The notes beneath the pieces are model-generated. The model was not told where the DNA came from. It did no database searches and saw nothing but the letters and a program-made list of their open reading frames with translations. Below are positions 55,171-64,000 of a stretch of 64,000 nucleotides of DNA, in pieces. Every line of letters starts with the position of its first letter. The stretch's first letter is position 1. Both the position numbers and the translations under genes were made by a program. This DNA comes from an uncultured Flavobacteriales bacterium (GTDB lineage Bacteria; Bacteroidota; Bacteroidia; Flavobacteriales_G; Salibacteraceae). The stretch covers positions 186,001 to 250,000 of the forward strand of contig CAKZKD010000002.1 in assembly GCA_937121175.1 (NCBI GenBank), written 5' to 3'.

Positions 55171-56538
55171 ATGAAGCAACATTTCAAAAACTTATTGGTG
55201 GTGTTAAGCATTGGGACTCCATTCTTATGCTTCGGACAGTGGAATAAGATAAATGATATCAGACTTGAAAACCAAAAATTAATTATGGTTGATTCTTTGG
55301 AAGGATATATTGGAACTTCTTATGGGTTGTACCAGACTCTTGATGGTTGGTTAACCGTTAAGAATATTTTACCTGACTTTTTTGTAAGAGGTTTTGATGT
55401 GGCACCCGACGGGTCTTTGGCATGCACTGGGGTAGACCTAGTGTATATGGAGATGGGCTACCGCGTAAGTAGTAATCAAGGGAATTCCTGGCAGAAGCAC
55501 AACAATTCCATTATGGAAGGTCATTCAGAAATACGATTTTTCGGAGTTGATTCACTGTTCGCCCAAGAGCGGGGAAAATATGCTTCATTTTCTTATGATG
55601 GAGGAAGAACTTGGCAAATACAGTTATTGGACTCTGGTTTTTCTTCTGTATCTGATGTAACAATTATCAATAAATCTAATTTCTTATTAAGTGTAAAAAC
55701 CTTTATGAACCGGAAAAAGAATATTTTCAAATCCAACGACGGTGGTAAGACTTGGCGTATCAAAGAGGAATTTGACAATTATGGTGTTCTAGAGTTTGAA
55801 GCTCATCAAAACACCGTATACGGCGTTGGCCAGAATGGATTGTTAGTCAAATCTAGTGACCAAGGAGAAAACTGGATTGTGTTACCAAAAATCAATGATT
55901 ACACATTGATAAAACTCGATTTTATTCACGAAAATTATGGGTTTGTTGTTGGGGGTCAAATGTCAATTTATCCATTATTTGGTGTTATTTATAGAACAGT
56001 TAATGGAGGATTAACTTGGGAGAACGTTTCTCCAGAGGGCATTAAAACATCGATAACCGGGCTGGATATGGTCAATGAAAACCTTGGCTATGCGGTAGAT
56101 AACAACGGCGTAATTTACAAAACCACCAACGGCGGTGGTCCAGCAAAATCGGATTCGGTGCCTAAATATGGTAAAGATGGAAAATTATGGGATGGCACTA
56201 ATGGAGGCAACCCAACAGACACAACAACCAACCCAACGGATACGTCAAATAATGGAAGCGCAAGCGGTGTATCTAATTTCATAAACGATAATTTATCGTT
56301 AGAAATCTTCCCGAACCCAACCACAGGCAAGGTCAATATACAGCTAGTGGGTTCTGCAGAACTAACTAACGAACCCGTTCAGTTGGTATTAAAAGACGGA
56401 GCTGGCAAAACGGTGCTTGAATCAACTATGAGTTCTACTACTAAAACTATAAACCTATCCAGTTATGCAAAAGGGGTGTATTACCTGCAACTCAATGCCG
56501 AAAACTGGAATACTACGAGGAAGGTGGTTAGAGAGTAG
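55171..56538 (+). CDS. Secreted YCF48-like propeller protein with T9SS sorting domain, unit 1
   Basis: I start at ATG 55171 (MKQHFKNLLVVLSIGTPFLCFGQ, signal peptide), 2 bases after the upstream stop, which suggests translational coupling. The blades show YCF48-like repeats (FSYDGGRTWQIQ, KSNDGGKTWRIKE, KSSDQGENWIVL, RTVNGGLTWENV, KTTNGGGP). A Thr/Asn/Pro linker (about 350-375) leads to a T9SS type A domain (LEIFPNPTTGKVNIQL to the end). It is paralogous to the gene at 56970. Confidence 0.88.
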   Translation: MKQHFKNLLVVLSIGTPFLCFGQWNKINDIRLENQKLIMVDSLEGYIGTSYGLYQTLDGWLTVKNILPDFFVRGFDVAPDGSLACTGVDLVYMEMGYRVSSNQGNSWQKHNNSIMEGHSEIRFFGVDSLFAQERGKYASFSYDGGRTWQIQLLDSGFSSVSDVTIINKSNFLLSVKTFMNRKKNIFKSNDGGKTWRIKEEFDNYGVLEFEAHQNTVYGVGQNGLLVKSSDQGENWIVLPKINDYTLIKLDFIHENYGFVVGGQMSIYPLFGVIYRTVNGGLTWENVSPEGIKTSITGLDMVNENLGYAVDNNGVIYKTTNGGGPAKSDSVPKYGKDGKLWDGTNGGNPTDTTTNPTDTSNNGSASGVSNFINDNLSLEIFPNPTTGKVNIQLVGSAELTNEPVQLVLKDGAGKTVLESTMSSTTKTINLSSYAKGVYYLQLNAENWNTTRKVVRE

Positions 56539-56584
56539 GGTTTCAATGTCAAATTGAAAAATTGATAATTGACCAATTGACCAA

Positions 56585-56967
56585 ATGATTACATTGTAGA
56601 AGTGAAAACCAAAGAAATATGCAACGATAACGAGGCCACCGTACAGTATGACTGGAACAGAAGCTCGTACTGTAACCCCAAACCCCAGTTAATCAGCACA
56701 CCTACCAATTTCTCACCAAACGGAGACGGTGTTGAAGACGAATATTGTATCGAGGTTTGTGGAGCGGATGAGTATGCCGTTGAAATTATTGATATAATAT
56801 CAAATACCACAATATTTTTTTCAGGGGTTACGGCAATTGATAATTCCAATATTTGTATTTGGGATGGAGGTAATTCAGTTTCAGCCTCCTATCAAGTGAA
56901 ACTTACACTTTATGCATGTGGAAACATTAAGAGTGTCACACCCTATTCCATCACCTTAGCTCGATAA
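56585..56967 (+). pseudogene. Orphan C-terminal cassette of the CHU_C-type protein
   Basis: An in-frame 3' fragment (about 127 codons) paralogous to the end of the 53357-55168 gene: NDYIVEVKTKEICNDNEATVQY, STPTNFSPNGDGVEDEYCIEVCG and the same ITLAR ending. It has no signal peptide, and the preceding stop at 56577 blocks longer translation. Only a GTG at 56602 could start it, without export signal. It is probably a silent leftover of the tandem duplication, or a donor for recombination. Confidence 0.8.
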
Positions 56968-56969
56968 AG

Positions 56970-58319
56970 ATGAAGAAAACTATTTTCATAGTATTATTTT
57001 GTGTTAGTTCATTGTCTAGTTTTTCTCAATGGAGAAAATTGAATGAAACGGCACACAGTAACACAAGACTTACCATGGTTGACTCATTAAATGGATATAT
57101 GAGTACTTCTAGCGGTCTATTAGAAACAACAGATGGCTGGGCTACATTTACGAAAGTACTTTTTGATTTTTTTGTTCTTGACTTTGACATAAACCAAGGA
57201 ATACTGGCTTGTTCGGGTATTGATTTGGTTGAAAACAAGGTGGGTTATAGAGTCAGCTTAAACAATGGGAATTCATGGAATATTAAGAATAACAATATAA
57301 GAGAAGGGCATTCAAAAATTAAATTTTACAATGGAGACAACATAGTAGCTCATGGTGAAAGAACTAACATATACATTTCCGTTGACGACGGAAAAACATG
57401 GAATAGCAAGCATGTGGACTCTAGTCTAACCGGGATATTTGATTTAGTGGTAATTGATAGTAGTTGGATTATTTCAACTAGCAACCACCATAATCGGAAT
57501 CGTGAAATTTATTCGTCGATTGATAATGGTGATAGTTGGACAAAGAGAGCTGAGTATCCTGTTAATGGAGTCTTACGTTTTACTGAAGTTGACAAAACGA
57601 TTTACGGAGTTGGTCAAAAAGGGATGTTTGTAAAGTCAGTTGACAAAGGACTGAGTTGGTCAATTGTCCCAAATAACATTGAACAAGATATATTTAGACT
57701 AGATTTCATTTCAAAAAACACTGGTTTTGTTGCAGGTGGGGCTGGAGCTACCTACCCCACTTATGGAGTAATTTACCGCACCAAAGATGGTGGCCAATCA
57801 TGGGATAATATTTCGCCCAATGGTATCAAAACAGCAATTTCAGGAATAGACATGATTAATGAAAACCTCGGCTTTGCTGTGGACTACAACGGCGTAATTT
57901 ACAAAACCACCAACGGAGGTGGCCCTGCAAAAACCGATTCGGTGCCTAAGTATGGTAAAGATGGCAAACTATGGGATGGTACTAACGGAGGCAACCCAGC
58001 AGATACAACCAACCCTACAGACACCTCCAACAGCGGAGGTGTAAACGGTGTTTCTAATTTCATAAACAATAATTTGTCGTTAGAAATCTTCCCCAACCCA
58101 ACCACAGGCAAGGTCAATATACAATTGGTGGGTTCTGCAGAACTAACTAACGCACCCGTTCAGTTGGTATTAAAAGACGGAGCTGGCAAAACGGTGCTTG
58201 AAACTAGTATGAGTTCTTCTTCTAAAACTATAAACCTATCCAGTTATGCTAAAGGGGTGTATTACCTACAAATCAATGCCGAAAACTGGAATACTACGCG
58301 GAAGGTGGTTAGGGAGTAA
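56970..58319 (+). CDS. Secreted YCF48-like propeller protein with T9SS sorting domain, unit 2
   Basis: 449 residues, paralogue of 55171-56538. It has a signal peptide (MKKTIFIVLFCVSSLSSFSQ), YCF48-type blades (VSVDDGKTWNSK, SSIDNGDSWTKR, KSVDKGLSWSIV, RTKDGGQSWDNI, KTTNGGGP) and an almost identical linker and T9SS domain (LEIFPNPTTGKVNIQLVGS). The N-terminal propeller is clearly different, the sorting domain is not. Two bases separate it from the orphan cassette. Confidence 0.88.
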   Translation: MKKTIFIVLFCVSSLSSFSQWRKLNETAHSNTRLTMVDSLNGYMSTSSGLLETTDGWATFTKVLFDFFVLDFDINQGILACSGIDLVENKVGYRVSLNNGNSWNIKNNNIREGHSKIKFYNGDNIVAHGERTNIYISVDDGKTWNSKHVDSSLTGIFDLVVIDSSWIISTSNHHNRNREIYSSIDNGDSWTKRAEYPVNGVLRFTEVDKTIYGVGQKGMFVKSVDKGLSWSIVPNNIEQDIFRLDFISKNTGFVAGGAGATYPTYGVIYRTKDGGQSWDNISPNGIKTAISGIDMINENLGFAVDYNGVIYKTTNGGGPAKTDSVPKYGKDGKLWDGTNGGNPADTTNPTDTSNSGGVNGVSNFINNNLSLEIFPNPTTGKVNIQLVGSAELTNAPVQLVLKDGAGKTVLETSMSSSSKTINLSSYAKGVYYLQINAENWNTTRKVVRE

Positions 58320-58358
58320 GGCTGGTTCTCTGTAACTTGAACCAAAATATAATTACCT

Positions 58359-58943
58359 ATGCAATACGGCATTAATGTAAAGAGTTTCCATACAAAGTAC
58401 TTGGCAGTATTGCTGGTAATTTGTTCACAGCATCTTTTCGCACAGCGCGATTCAACAACACATCAGCACCGCAACAATATCATTAGTGCTCAAGTGAGCT
58501 ATAACCTATTCGATGCTGCCTCGCATTGGCATGTATATACACTCAACTATGAAAGAACTACCCGGTTAAAAAACATAAGCTTAGATGTTGGGTTAGGTTA
58601 TATGGGAGGCTCCAAGTTTGATGTAAAGTTTGGGGCAGCGTGCAGTGCAGTAAAATGGAAAATTACGCCAGTTTTTCGTGCAGGGTTTCGGCCTTACGTA
58701 GATTTTAAACCCTCCCCAAAATACAAATTAGAACAGCTGAAGGATGGTTATCATTTTGGTTATCCATTGTCATTTCCTTTTGAACCAAAGGTTTATAGTT
58801 CAGTTGGATGTCGCTTCAAACTTTTTGAAAGGCGGTTTATAACCGAAATAAACTCTGGAATACACTACGGTTATAATTTTAGAGGGGGCGCCACATGGAG
58901 CTCCGTCCTCGATGTGAATGTGGCGTTGGGTTTTGCCTTTTAG
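58359..58943 (+). CDS. Hypothetical exported beta-barrel-like protein
   Basis: 194 residues. Signal peptide up to about LFAQ (residue 29), then aromatic-rich alternating strands (VSYNLFDAASHWHVYTLNYER, LDVGLGYMGGS, HFGYPLSFPFEPK) and a C-terminal ALGFAF; probably a small outer-membrane barrel. No family recognised. It follows the duplicated propeller gene closely and may be in the same operon. Confidence 0.55.
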   Translation: MQYGINVKSFHTKYLAVLLVICSQHLFAQRDSTTHQHRNNIISAQVSYNLFDAASHWHVYTLNYERTTRLKNISLDVGLGYMGGSKFDVKFGAACSAVKWKITPVFRAGFRPYVDFKPSPKYKLEQLKDGYHFGYPLSFPFEPKVYSSVGCRFKLFERRFITEINSGIHYGYNFRGGATWSSVLDVNVALGFAF

Positions 58944-59077
58944 TTGGACGTTAACACATCAAAATAGCAGCAAGAACGGAATTACGTGCTTGTGTGTTTC
59001 AGATTTCAACTATTGAGAAGGCCTTTGAAAGAAATGAAAAAAAACCTAGGATTCATTTATATCATGTGTTAGAATAC

Positions 59078-59085
59078 TAATTTTG
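59078..59085 (+). promoter_or_regulatory. Candidate -7 promoter box (TAATTTTG)
   Basis: Exact TAnnTTTG, 17 bases before the ATG at 59103. Confidence 0.4.
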
Positions 59086-59102
59086 AGGCTCAAATTTTTG
59101 AC

Positions 59103-59414
59103 ATGAAAGAACTAGACAACGCACTTAAGATATATAAGAAAGAAGGCTTCGAAAGCGAAAAACTAATTACTGCTCTTGTAGAGCTAAGAGAAGTTTTTAA
59201 AGCAGCAGGAAACCCTACCCTTACTAAGGTTACGCGTTTTGTTTACGAGTACATTCAAGAACACAAAACATTTGATATTGATGTTTTTGAAGAAAGAAGC
59301 GAAGACGATGAATCGAGCTTTGAGTACCTACTAATGTTAATGGAAAAGCCCGAAAACCCGATTAATCTTGAAGAAATTCAAGAGTACAAAGCGTTGTTGA
59401 TAGAGGCTAGATAA
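59103..59414 (+). CDS. Small hypothetical cytoplasmic protein
   Basis: 103 residues, acidic, helical, without signal peptide or membrane segments (KTFDIDVFEERSEDDESSFEYLLMLME). It has its own promoter candidate. I do not recognise a family, but the codon use and size argue for a real gene. It faces the convergent porZ gene, whose stop is 28 bases away. Confidence 0.6.
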   Translation: MKELDNALKIYKKEGFESEKLITALVELREVFKAAGNPTLTKVTRFVYEYIQEHKTFDIDVFEERSEDDESSFEYLLMLMEKPENPINLEEIQEYKALLIEAR

Positions 59415-59442
59415 TTTAATGCCCAGAATCGGCATCTTTACG

Positions 59443-61755
59443 TTACTGCTCAATTAGCACTTTAGAGACAGCCTTTTGTTCTCCATTTTCGGAAACAACG
59501 TATATAAGGTAAACACCATTTTGTACTTGATTTCCATTCTGGTTTAGCATATTCCACGTCGCCTGACCACCGTTTGATGTAATGCGTTGAACCACCGACC
59601 CTCCGATGTCAGAGATAACAACCTCCGAATTATTTGTTAAGCCAGATATTCCTATTTGACCAGAGTACTTTGGGGGCACAGGATTAGGGAAAACTAGAAT
59701 ATTATCTAAATTTTCATTTCCAATGGTCGCGTCTCCCCGATAACTTATTATGCCTTTTTCAGTGGCAATAAACACTTCGCCAGTTTTTGGCAAAATCGCT
59801 ATGCTGTTTACGTTGTTAGAATATAATGGGGAGTTTTCTTCAGTGAAATGAGCCAATTCTTGGGTGCCATCCGCAGACATTAAATATACCCCTGCACCTC
59901 GGGTCGAAAACCATTTTCTATTTGCAGGGTCAACAACAATATCGGTAATAAACTGGTTTTCAAAAAGCACTTGCGTTTGTCCATCCTGTTCAATTAAAAC
60001 CTGGGAACCGTCAATTGAATTCTGATTCAAGATATCTCCAGCGTTGTAAAACACGGTCAAACCAATATTAGTTCCTATCCAAATATTTCCGTCGGCATCT
60101 TCAGCCATTGCTGTAACATCATTACTTGCCAACGCTCCACTTCCCCCTCCTTCTTGAAGTACTAAAAAGTCGTCATCTTCAAAGTTGCCAAGTGTTCCTT
60201 GATGCCCTAGAACATAAATTCCAACACCGGGCCTGTTTTGCCAAATTTGGTTATTGGAAGTTGCTAAAAGTTGATTAGTTCTTATTGCAACAGCACCGTC
60301 TTGGTTTTTATAAGCATGCCATACGCCATCTGCAGTAAGCACTTTAATTGGGGCGCTTACTAAGCTATTCGATAGCCATAGATTTCCATTTGCGTCATAT
60401 TGGGCACCAGTCACAAACGTTGCCTCTGAGTTAGGCAGCTCTTCAAGCGGACTGTTTTTGAAGTCGTATCTTGTTTTTAATAACCCATTTTCTAACAACA
60501 GAACGCCATTGTTCATGCTAGCTGCGGCTAGCACAGAAGTATTTGTAGGGTCCACGGAAACATTAAGAATATCCTCAATAGAATCTAATGCAGAAACAGT
60601 TTTTGAAGAATACAGAGTCCACTCGCTGCCATCGAATACGGAAACCTCTGCTCTCGTATTAGTTCTTACTTGAATGTCAGAATGGCCACCGCCACTCACG
60701 TAAATTTCATCAAAGGAGTAGTTTAACCTAAATGCCTTGGTAGATACCGGACCCTTGATAAGCAATTGTTGAACATCAAATGGGTTTGTGCTTCTCAGCA
60801 AGGCATTTTCTAGTGTTCCGGCCCAAATTTCACCCGCAGTACTATACTTTATTGAAATCGGAAATATTCCTTTGTCGTTATAAGAAAAGACGCGCTGGTG
60901 CTGGCTGCTTAGATCTCCAGATTTGTACACTTCAACACTAGTACTATTTGCAATCGCAACATAATTATCTGTAATGTGGAGGTCATTATAATCTTCTTGC
61001 ATTTGGGTGAATACTTCTTCCCATCCTGTTGCTGTCTTTTGAAAAAGCTTGTCATTTTGAAACCCTTCAACCCTTAGGCTCACAAATAATTCACGTGAGT
61101 TACTTCCTATATGTCGATAGGTTGGAATAGAGTCATTAAAAAAGGGGTCTTTTAACCAACTTGAAGGGTCAAATAAATCTAAATCAAGGTTTGCACTATA
61201 CACCCCAGAGTCTGTAATAGCCCACAGTTTGTTTTCGAAAACTGCTGTCCCATTCACAAACAAATAAGCTCCACCCTCTCCAATTAAGAAGGTTTCTTTA
61301 ATCTCGTTACGCTTCACATCGTACTGTAAGACACCAAAACCTGTACTTACATAACAGATTTCGTCTGTATAAAAGTTAAAGTGGTTGATTTGTTTGTTGC
61401 CAATAATAGTTGATCGCTCTATATCAACAACCGGAATAATGGCAGTACCAGTAATTACATCAATTACACCATTTTCGTATCCCACAAATAGCGCAGACCC
61501 TTCTCCAGCGCTTCCTATACTTGAAGCTTTAATGCCAGATAGCCCGTTTATTGTACTCAAACGATTAATGGAACTTTCGGTAGGCTCTACAGAAAAGACC
61601 CCAGATTCTGATGCTGCGTAAACTTTGTTGTTTGCCAATTCCACAAAATCAACCCTACTGTAAGTAAGGTGGTCTTGCCACTGACCAATAGGAACTGCTT
61701 GTCCGAAGGCAAAGTGGCTTGAAAGTAGAACTGTAAAAAGGGTGAAAAATCGCAT
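59443..61755 (-). CDS. porZ: Type IX secretion system protein PorZ (anionic-LPS delivery)
   Basis: I start at 61755 (MRFFTLFTVLLSSHFAFGQ, signal peptide); the frame runs further upstream to 61914, but that stretch overlaps dxr. The 770-residue protein opens with GQWQDHLTYSRVDFVELANNKVYAASESGVF, the N-terminal beta domain of PorZ, and continues with two propeller-like parts (NGLSGIKASS, VTAMAEDADGNIWIGTNIGLTVF) and a T9SS sorting domain (about 685-770). In Porphyromonas, PorZ is part of the surface attachment complex that delivers anionic LPS to PorU. It is divergent from dxr with a 92-base gap. Confidence 0.85.
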   Translation of the reverse strand: MRFFTLFTVLLSSHFAFGQAVPIGQWQDHLTYSRVDFVELANNKVYAASESGVFSVEPTESSINRLSTINGLSGIKASSIGSAGEGSALFVGYENGVIDVITGTAIIPVVDIERSTIIGNKQINHFNFYTDEICYVSTGFGVLQYDVKRNEIKETFLIGEGGAYLFVNGTAVFENKLWAITDSGVYSANLDLDLFDPSSWLKDPFFNDSIPTYRHIGSNSRELFVSLRVEGFQNDKLFQKTATGWEEVFTQMQEDYNDLHITDNYVAIANSTSVEVYKSGDLSSQHQRVFSYNDKGIFPISIKYSTAGEIWAGTLENALLRSTNPFDVQQLLIKGPVSTKAFRLNYSFDEIYVSGGGHSDIQVRTNTRAEVSVFDGSEWTLYSSKTVSALDSIEDILNVSVDPTNTSVLAAASMNNGVLLLENGLLKTRYDFKNSPLEELPNSEATFVTGAQYDANGNLWLSNSLVSAPIKVLTADGVWHAYKNQDGAVAIRTNQLLATSNNQIWQNRPGVGIYVLGHQGTLGNFEDDDFLVLQEGGGSGALASNDVTAMAEDADGNIWIGTNIGLTVFYNAGDILNQNSIDGSQVLIEQDGQTQVLFENQFITDIVVDPANRKWFSTRGAGVYLMSADGTQELAHFTEENSPLYSNNVNSIAILPKTGEVFIATEKGIISYRGDATIGNENLDNILVFPNPVPPKYSGQIGISGLTNNSEVVISDIGGSVVQRITSNGGQATWNMLNQNGNQVQNGVYLIYVVSENGEQKAVSKVLIEQ

Positions 61756-61832
61756 AATCGTATTAGAACAAAAGTATTCGGTTTTTATTTTAAAGTGGGT
61801 TAAATACTTGATTTGAGGCCAAGCCAAAAGGC

Positions 61833-61840
61833 TATTTTTG
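61833..61840 (+). promoter_or_regulatory. Candidate promoter of dxr (TATTTTTG)
   Basis: TATTTTTG matches TAnnTTTG exactly; a TTTG at 61812-61815 is a possible -33 box 17 bases upstream. It leaves only about 7 bases to the dxr start, so the mRNA would be nearly leaderless. Confidence 0.5.
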
Positions 61841-61847
61841 CGGCAAT

Positions 61848-63023
61848 ATGGAAGAAGAAAAGCCAAAAGGGGTTGCCATACTAGGCTCCAGTGGAAGTAT
61901 CGGAACTCAAGCATTAGAAGTTATTGCTGCTCACGCTGATAAATTTGTGGTTGAAGTACTAACTGTAAACAGAAATGCTAAACTGCTTATTGAACAAGCA
62001 AAGCAGTTTAAACCCAACGCTGTAGTAATTGCCGATGAGTCCAAGTTTGAGGAGGTAAAAGATGCACTCTGGGACGAAGACATTAAAGTTTTTGCCGGTT
62101 CCAATGCCTTAGCTCAGGTAGTTGAAATGAGTGAGATTGATGTTGTGCTTACAGCGTTAGTGGGCTATGCCGGATTAAAGCCAACTTTAGCGGCAATAAA
62201 TGCGGGTAAAAATATTGCTCTAGCCAACAAAGAAACCTTGGTTGTAGCCGGGGAAATAGTAACTCAATTGGCGCGTGAGAAAGGAGTGAATATCTACCCA
62301 GTTGACTCTGAACATTCTGCAATTTTTCAGTGTTTGGCAGGAGAGTTTCACAATAAAATTGAGAAAATATATCTGACCGCATCAGGAGGCCCATTTAGAG
62401 GTAAATCAATTGATGATTTAAAATCGGTTACGAAAGCGCAAGCTCTCAAACATCCCAATTGGGACATGGGCGCAAAAATTACTATTGATTCTGCAAGTCT
62501 TATGAACAAAGGCCTAGAGGTGATTGAGGCTAAATGGTTATTTGCGCTGGAAACCGACCAAATCGACGTAATTGTTCATCCCCAGTCTATAATTCATTCC
62601 ATTGTGCAGTTTGAAGATGGAAGTATGAAAGCCCAAATGGGATTGCCCGATATGAAACTTCCTATTCAGTATGCGTTGGCATACCCGAATAGAATATCGA
62701 GCGATTTTCCACGGTTCAATTTTATGGATTACCCTACACTTACTTTCGAGCAGCCCGATAGAAAAACCTTTAGAAACCTTGATTTAGCATTTCAAGCCCT
62801 TGATAAAAAAGGAAACGCCGCATGTGTTTTAAATGCAGCGAACGAAGTCACCGTTCAAGCATTTTTGGAAGATAAAATCAAGTTTTTGGACATAGCAGCC
62901 ATCAATGAAAAAACGATGGAATTGGTTGATTTTGTTGGAAAACCGAGCTACGATGACTACGTACAAACGGATATCGACGCCAGAGTGCGTGCTACAGAAC
63001 TCGTTTCCAAAGGTTTGGATTAA
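61848..63023 (+). CDS. dxr: 1-deoxy-D-xylulose-5-phosphate reductoisomerase
   Basis: 391 residues, normal length. The NADPH fold is GSSGSIGTQALEVI (about 13-26). Conserved DXP/metal residues are seen in NKETLVVAGEIV, PVDSEHSAIFQC (Asp and Glu ligands), ASGGPFRG and KHPNWDMGAKITIDSASLMNKGLEVIEAKWLF. It catalyses the second step of the MEP isoprenoid pathway. The C-terminal domain (about 300-391) is complete. rseP follows 90 bases later on the same strand. Confidence 0.97.
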   Translation: MEEEKPKGVAILGSSGSIGTQALEVIAAHADKFVVEVLTVNRNAKLLIEQAKQFKPNAVVIADESKFEEVKDALWDEDIKVFAGSNALAQVVEMSEIDVVLTALVGYAGLKPTLAAINAGKNIALANKETLVVAGEIVTQLAREKGVNIYPVDSEHSAIFQCLAGEFHNKIEKIYLTASGGPFRGKSIDDLKSVTKAQALKHPNWDMGAKITIDSASLMNKGLEVIEAKWLFALETDQIDVIVHPQSIIHSIVQFEDGSMKAQMGLPDMKLPIQYALAYPNRISSDFPRFNFMDYPTLTFEQPDRKTFRNLDLAFQALDKKGNAACVLNAANEVTVQAFLEDKIKFLDIAAINEKTMELVDFVGKPSYDDYVQTDIDARVRATELVSKGLD

Positions 63024-63113
63024 CCTTTTTTATCCAGTACCCTGCATATTCATCGCAGAATATTTCGTCACCTTGAACCAAATGCGCAAATTTGCGCGCT
63101 CAAAGAATAATCC

Positions 63114-64000
63114 ATGGAAGAAATTTTAATAAAAGCAGCACAATTCTTTTTGAGTTTGTCAATTCTTATTGTACTGCACGAGCTAGGACACTTTTTACCC
63201 GCTAAGTATTTCGGAGCTAGAGTAGAAAAGTTCTACATGTTCTTTGATTGGAAGTTTTCCCTTTTTAAGTTCAAAAGAGGCGAAACCGAATACGGAATTG
63301 GTTGGATACCCCTTGGCGGTTACGTGAAAATTGCCGGAATGGTAGATGAGTCTATGGATACCGACCAACTTAAAAACGAACCAGAATCATGGGAATTTAG
63401 AAGTAAACCCGCCTGGCAACGACTTATTATTCTGATGGGTGGAGTTACGGTAAACGTGATTTTAGCCATGTTTATTCACTCTCTAGTTTTATTTGCCTGG
63501 GGCGAAAAGTACTTACCGAACGAAAACCTTACTGATGGAGTTTGGGTTATGGATCCAATTGTTGAAGATATAGGATTTCTGAACGGAGATAAGATTTTAG
63601 ACATCAACGGAAACAAAGTAGAGCGTTTTTCAGCTATTACCGGCGAAATGCTTTTTGGCGGTAACGTAAGAGTAGAAAGAGAAGGTGGCGCAGTTGAATC
63701 CCTTACTATACCTGAGGATTTCATTGAAAAGCTGATTGACAACAAGAAAAAATTGTTGTTTTTATATCGAATGCCCTTCATTATTTCGGCTGTTCCGGAA
63801 GAGAGTCACAACCTTGAAGCTGGTTTACAACCCAAGGATATTGTAGTAGCTATCAACGGTGAACGGTTTAATTATTTTGATGAATACAAGGCACAGTTGC
63901 AAGGCTATAAAGGAGCTGAAGTTACACTTACCATTCAGCGGGATGGAGAGGAGCTAAACAAACAAGTCACCATCAACGAAAAAGGTCAAATAGGTGTGTT
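63114..64000 (+). CDS. rseP: Site-2 zinc metalloprotease RseP, 5' part
   Basis: The frame from ATG 63114 runs to the window edge (295 codons). It has the HELGH metal motif (His22, Glu23, His26) in the first membrane helix, GWIPLGGYVKIAGM, and two PDZ-like parts (about 140-205 and 225-290). The LDG motif of the C-terminal helix lies past the window. RseP cleaves anti-sigma factors and signal-peptide remnants within the membrane. dxr and rseP are commonly adjacent. Confidence 0.93.
   Translation, partial: MEEILIKAAQFFLSLSILIVLHELGHFLPAKYFGARVEKFYMFFDWKFSLFKFKRGETEYGIGWIPLGGYVKIAGMVDESMDTDQLKNEPESWEFRSKPAWQRLIILMGGVTVNVILAMFIHSLVLFAWGEKYLPNENLTDGVWVMDPIVEDIGFLNGDKILDINGNKVERFSAITGEMLFGGNVRVEREGGAVESLTIPEDFIEKLIDNKKKLLFLYRMPFIISAVPEESHNLEAGLQPKDIVVAINGERFNYFDEYKAQLQGYKGAEVTLTIQRDGEELNKQVTINEKGQIGV

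Larger units (their letters stand above)
54792..58319 (+). repeat. Tandem duplication of about 1.79 kb (two diverged units)
   Basis: Unit 1 is 54792-56584 (the 3' end of the CHU_C protein gene plus the propeller gene at 55171); unit 2 starts at 56585 with the same bases (ATGATTACATTG...) and holds an orphan 3' end plus the propeller gene at 56970. The first ~130 bases and the last ~230 coding bases of the units are almost identical, while the middle has diverged strongly. That mosaic suggests gene conversion at the ends or diversifying selection in the middle. Confidence 0.85.

Noticed and set aside
59443..61914. Longer PorZ frame starting at 61914
   Set aside because: The extra 53 residues overlap dxr and have no signal; MRFFTLFTVLLSSHFAFGQ at 61755 is a proper signal peptide.

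Overview
The window looks like a chromosomal segment of a Bacteroidota bacterium, most likely order Flavobacteriales. The signs are several secreted proteins with type IX secretion (T9SS) C-terminal sorting domains, a PorZ homologue, a DUF5916 protein, YCF48-like repeat proteins, a DUF4468 protein, an eukaryote-like IleRS of about 1130 residues, a one-cysteine DksA-like protein, and TAnnTTTG promoter boxes shortly before several starts. The base composition is AT-rich. I cannot name the genus from sequence alone.

Layout. 0-2.7 kb: end of an anti-sigma-type ATPase gene, ybeY and mnmG, with a perfect 16-bp parS palindrome on each side of mnmG, which suggests the chromosome origin/centromere domain. 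2.7-8 kb: a lipoprotein, a PrsW-like membrane protease, a HEAT-like secreted protein and an outer-membrane-like protein. 8.0-16.7 kb, all minus strand: a biosynthetic cluster with an FAD oxidoreductase, two paralogous methyltransferases, a type III polyketide synthase, an SDR with enoyl-reductase spacing, a FabZ-like dehydratase, a FabF-like ketosynthase, an ACP, a phosphopantetheinyl transferase and a small membrane protein. It is peppered with short palindromic MITE-like repeats. 16.7-21.1 kb: DUF5996, pirin, Crp/Fnr, SRPBCC and AraC genes.

21.2-24.5 kb: a compact three-gene operon that I regard as the best candidate for an undescribed system: a predicted ADP-ribosyltransferase, a 674-residue GNAT-PIN-ASCH fusion, and a stand-alone ASCH protein. 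24.6-30.4 kb: an SDR/NTF2/HxlR trio, a CarboxypepD_reg-like protein, a DUF5916 outer-membrane protein whose real N-terminus seems to begin at a CTG codon, and a GyrI-like protein reading into it. 30.6-39.2 kb: serine hydrolase, LytS/LytTR two-component pair, M28 peptidase and two T9SS cargo proteins. 39.3-40.6 kb: a COG0523 metal GTPase split by a one-base frameshift behind a Zur-like operator. 40.7-45.5 kb: a regulator and several envelope or hypothetical proteins plus tRNA-Arg(TCG).

45.7-50.2 kb: ileS, a dksA-like gene and lspA. 50.2-50.8 kb: a tandem pair of about 254-bp non-coding repeats. 50.9-58.9 kb: a LuxR-type regulator followed by a run of surface/secreted proteins, including a 1.8-kb tandem duplication that leaves an orphan sorting-domain cassette. 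59-64 kb: a small hypothetical protein, porZ, dxr and the start of rseP.
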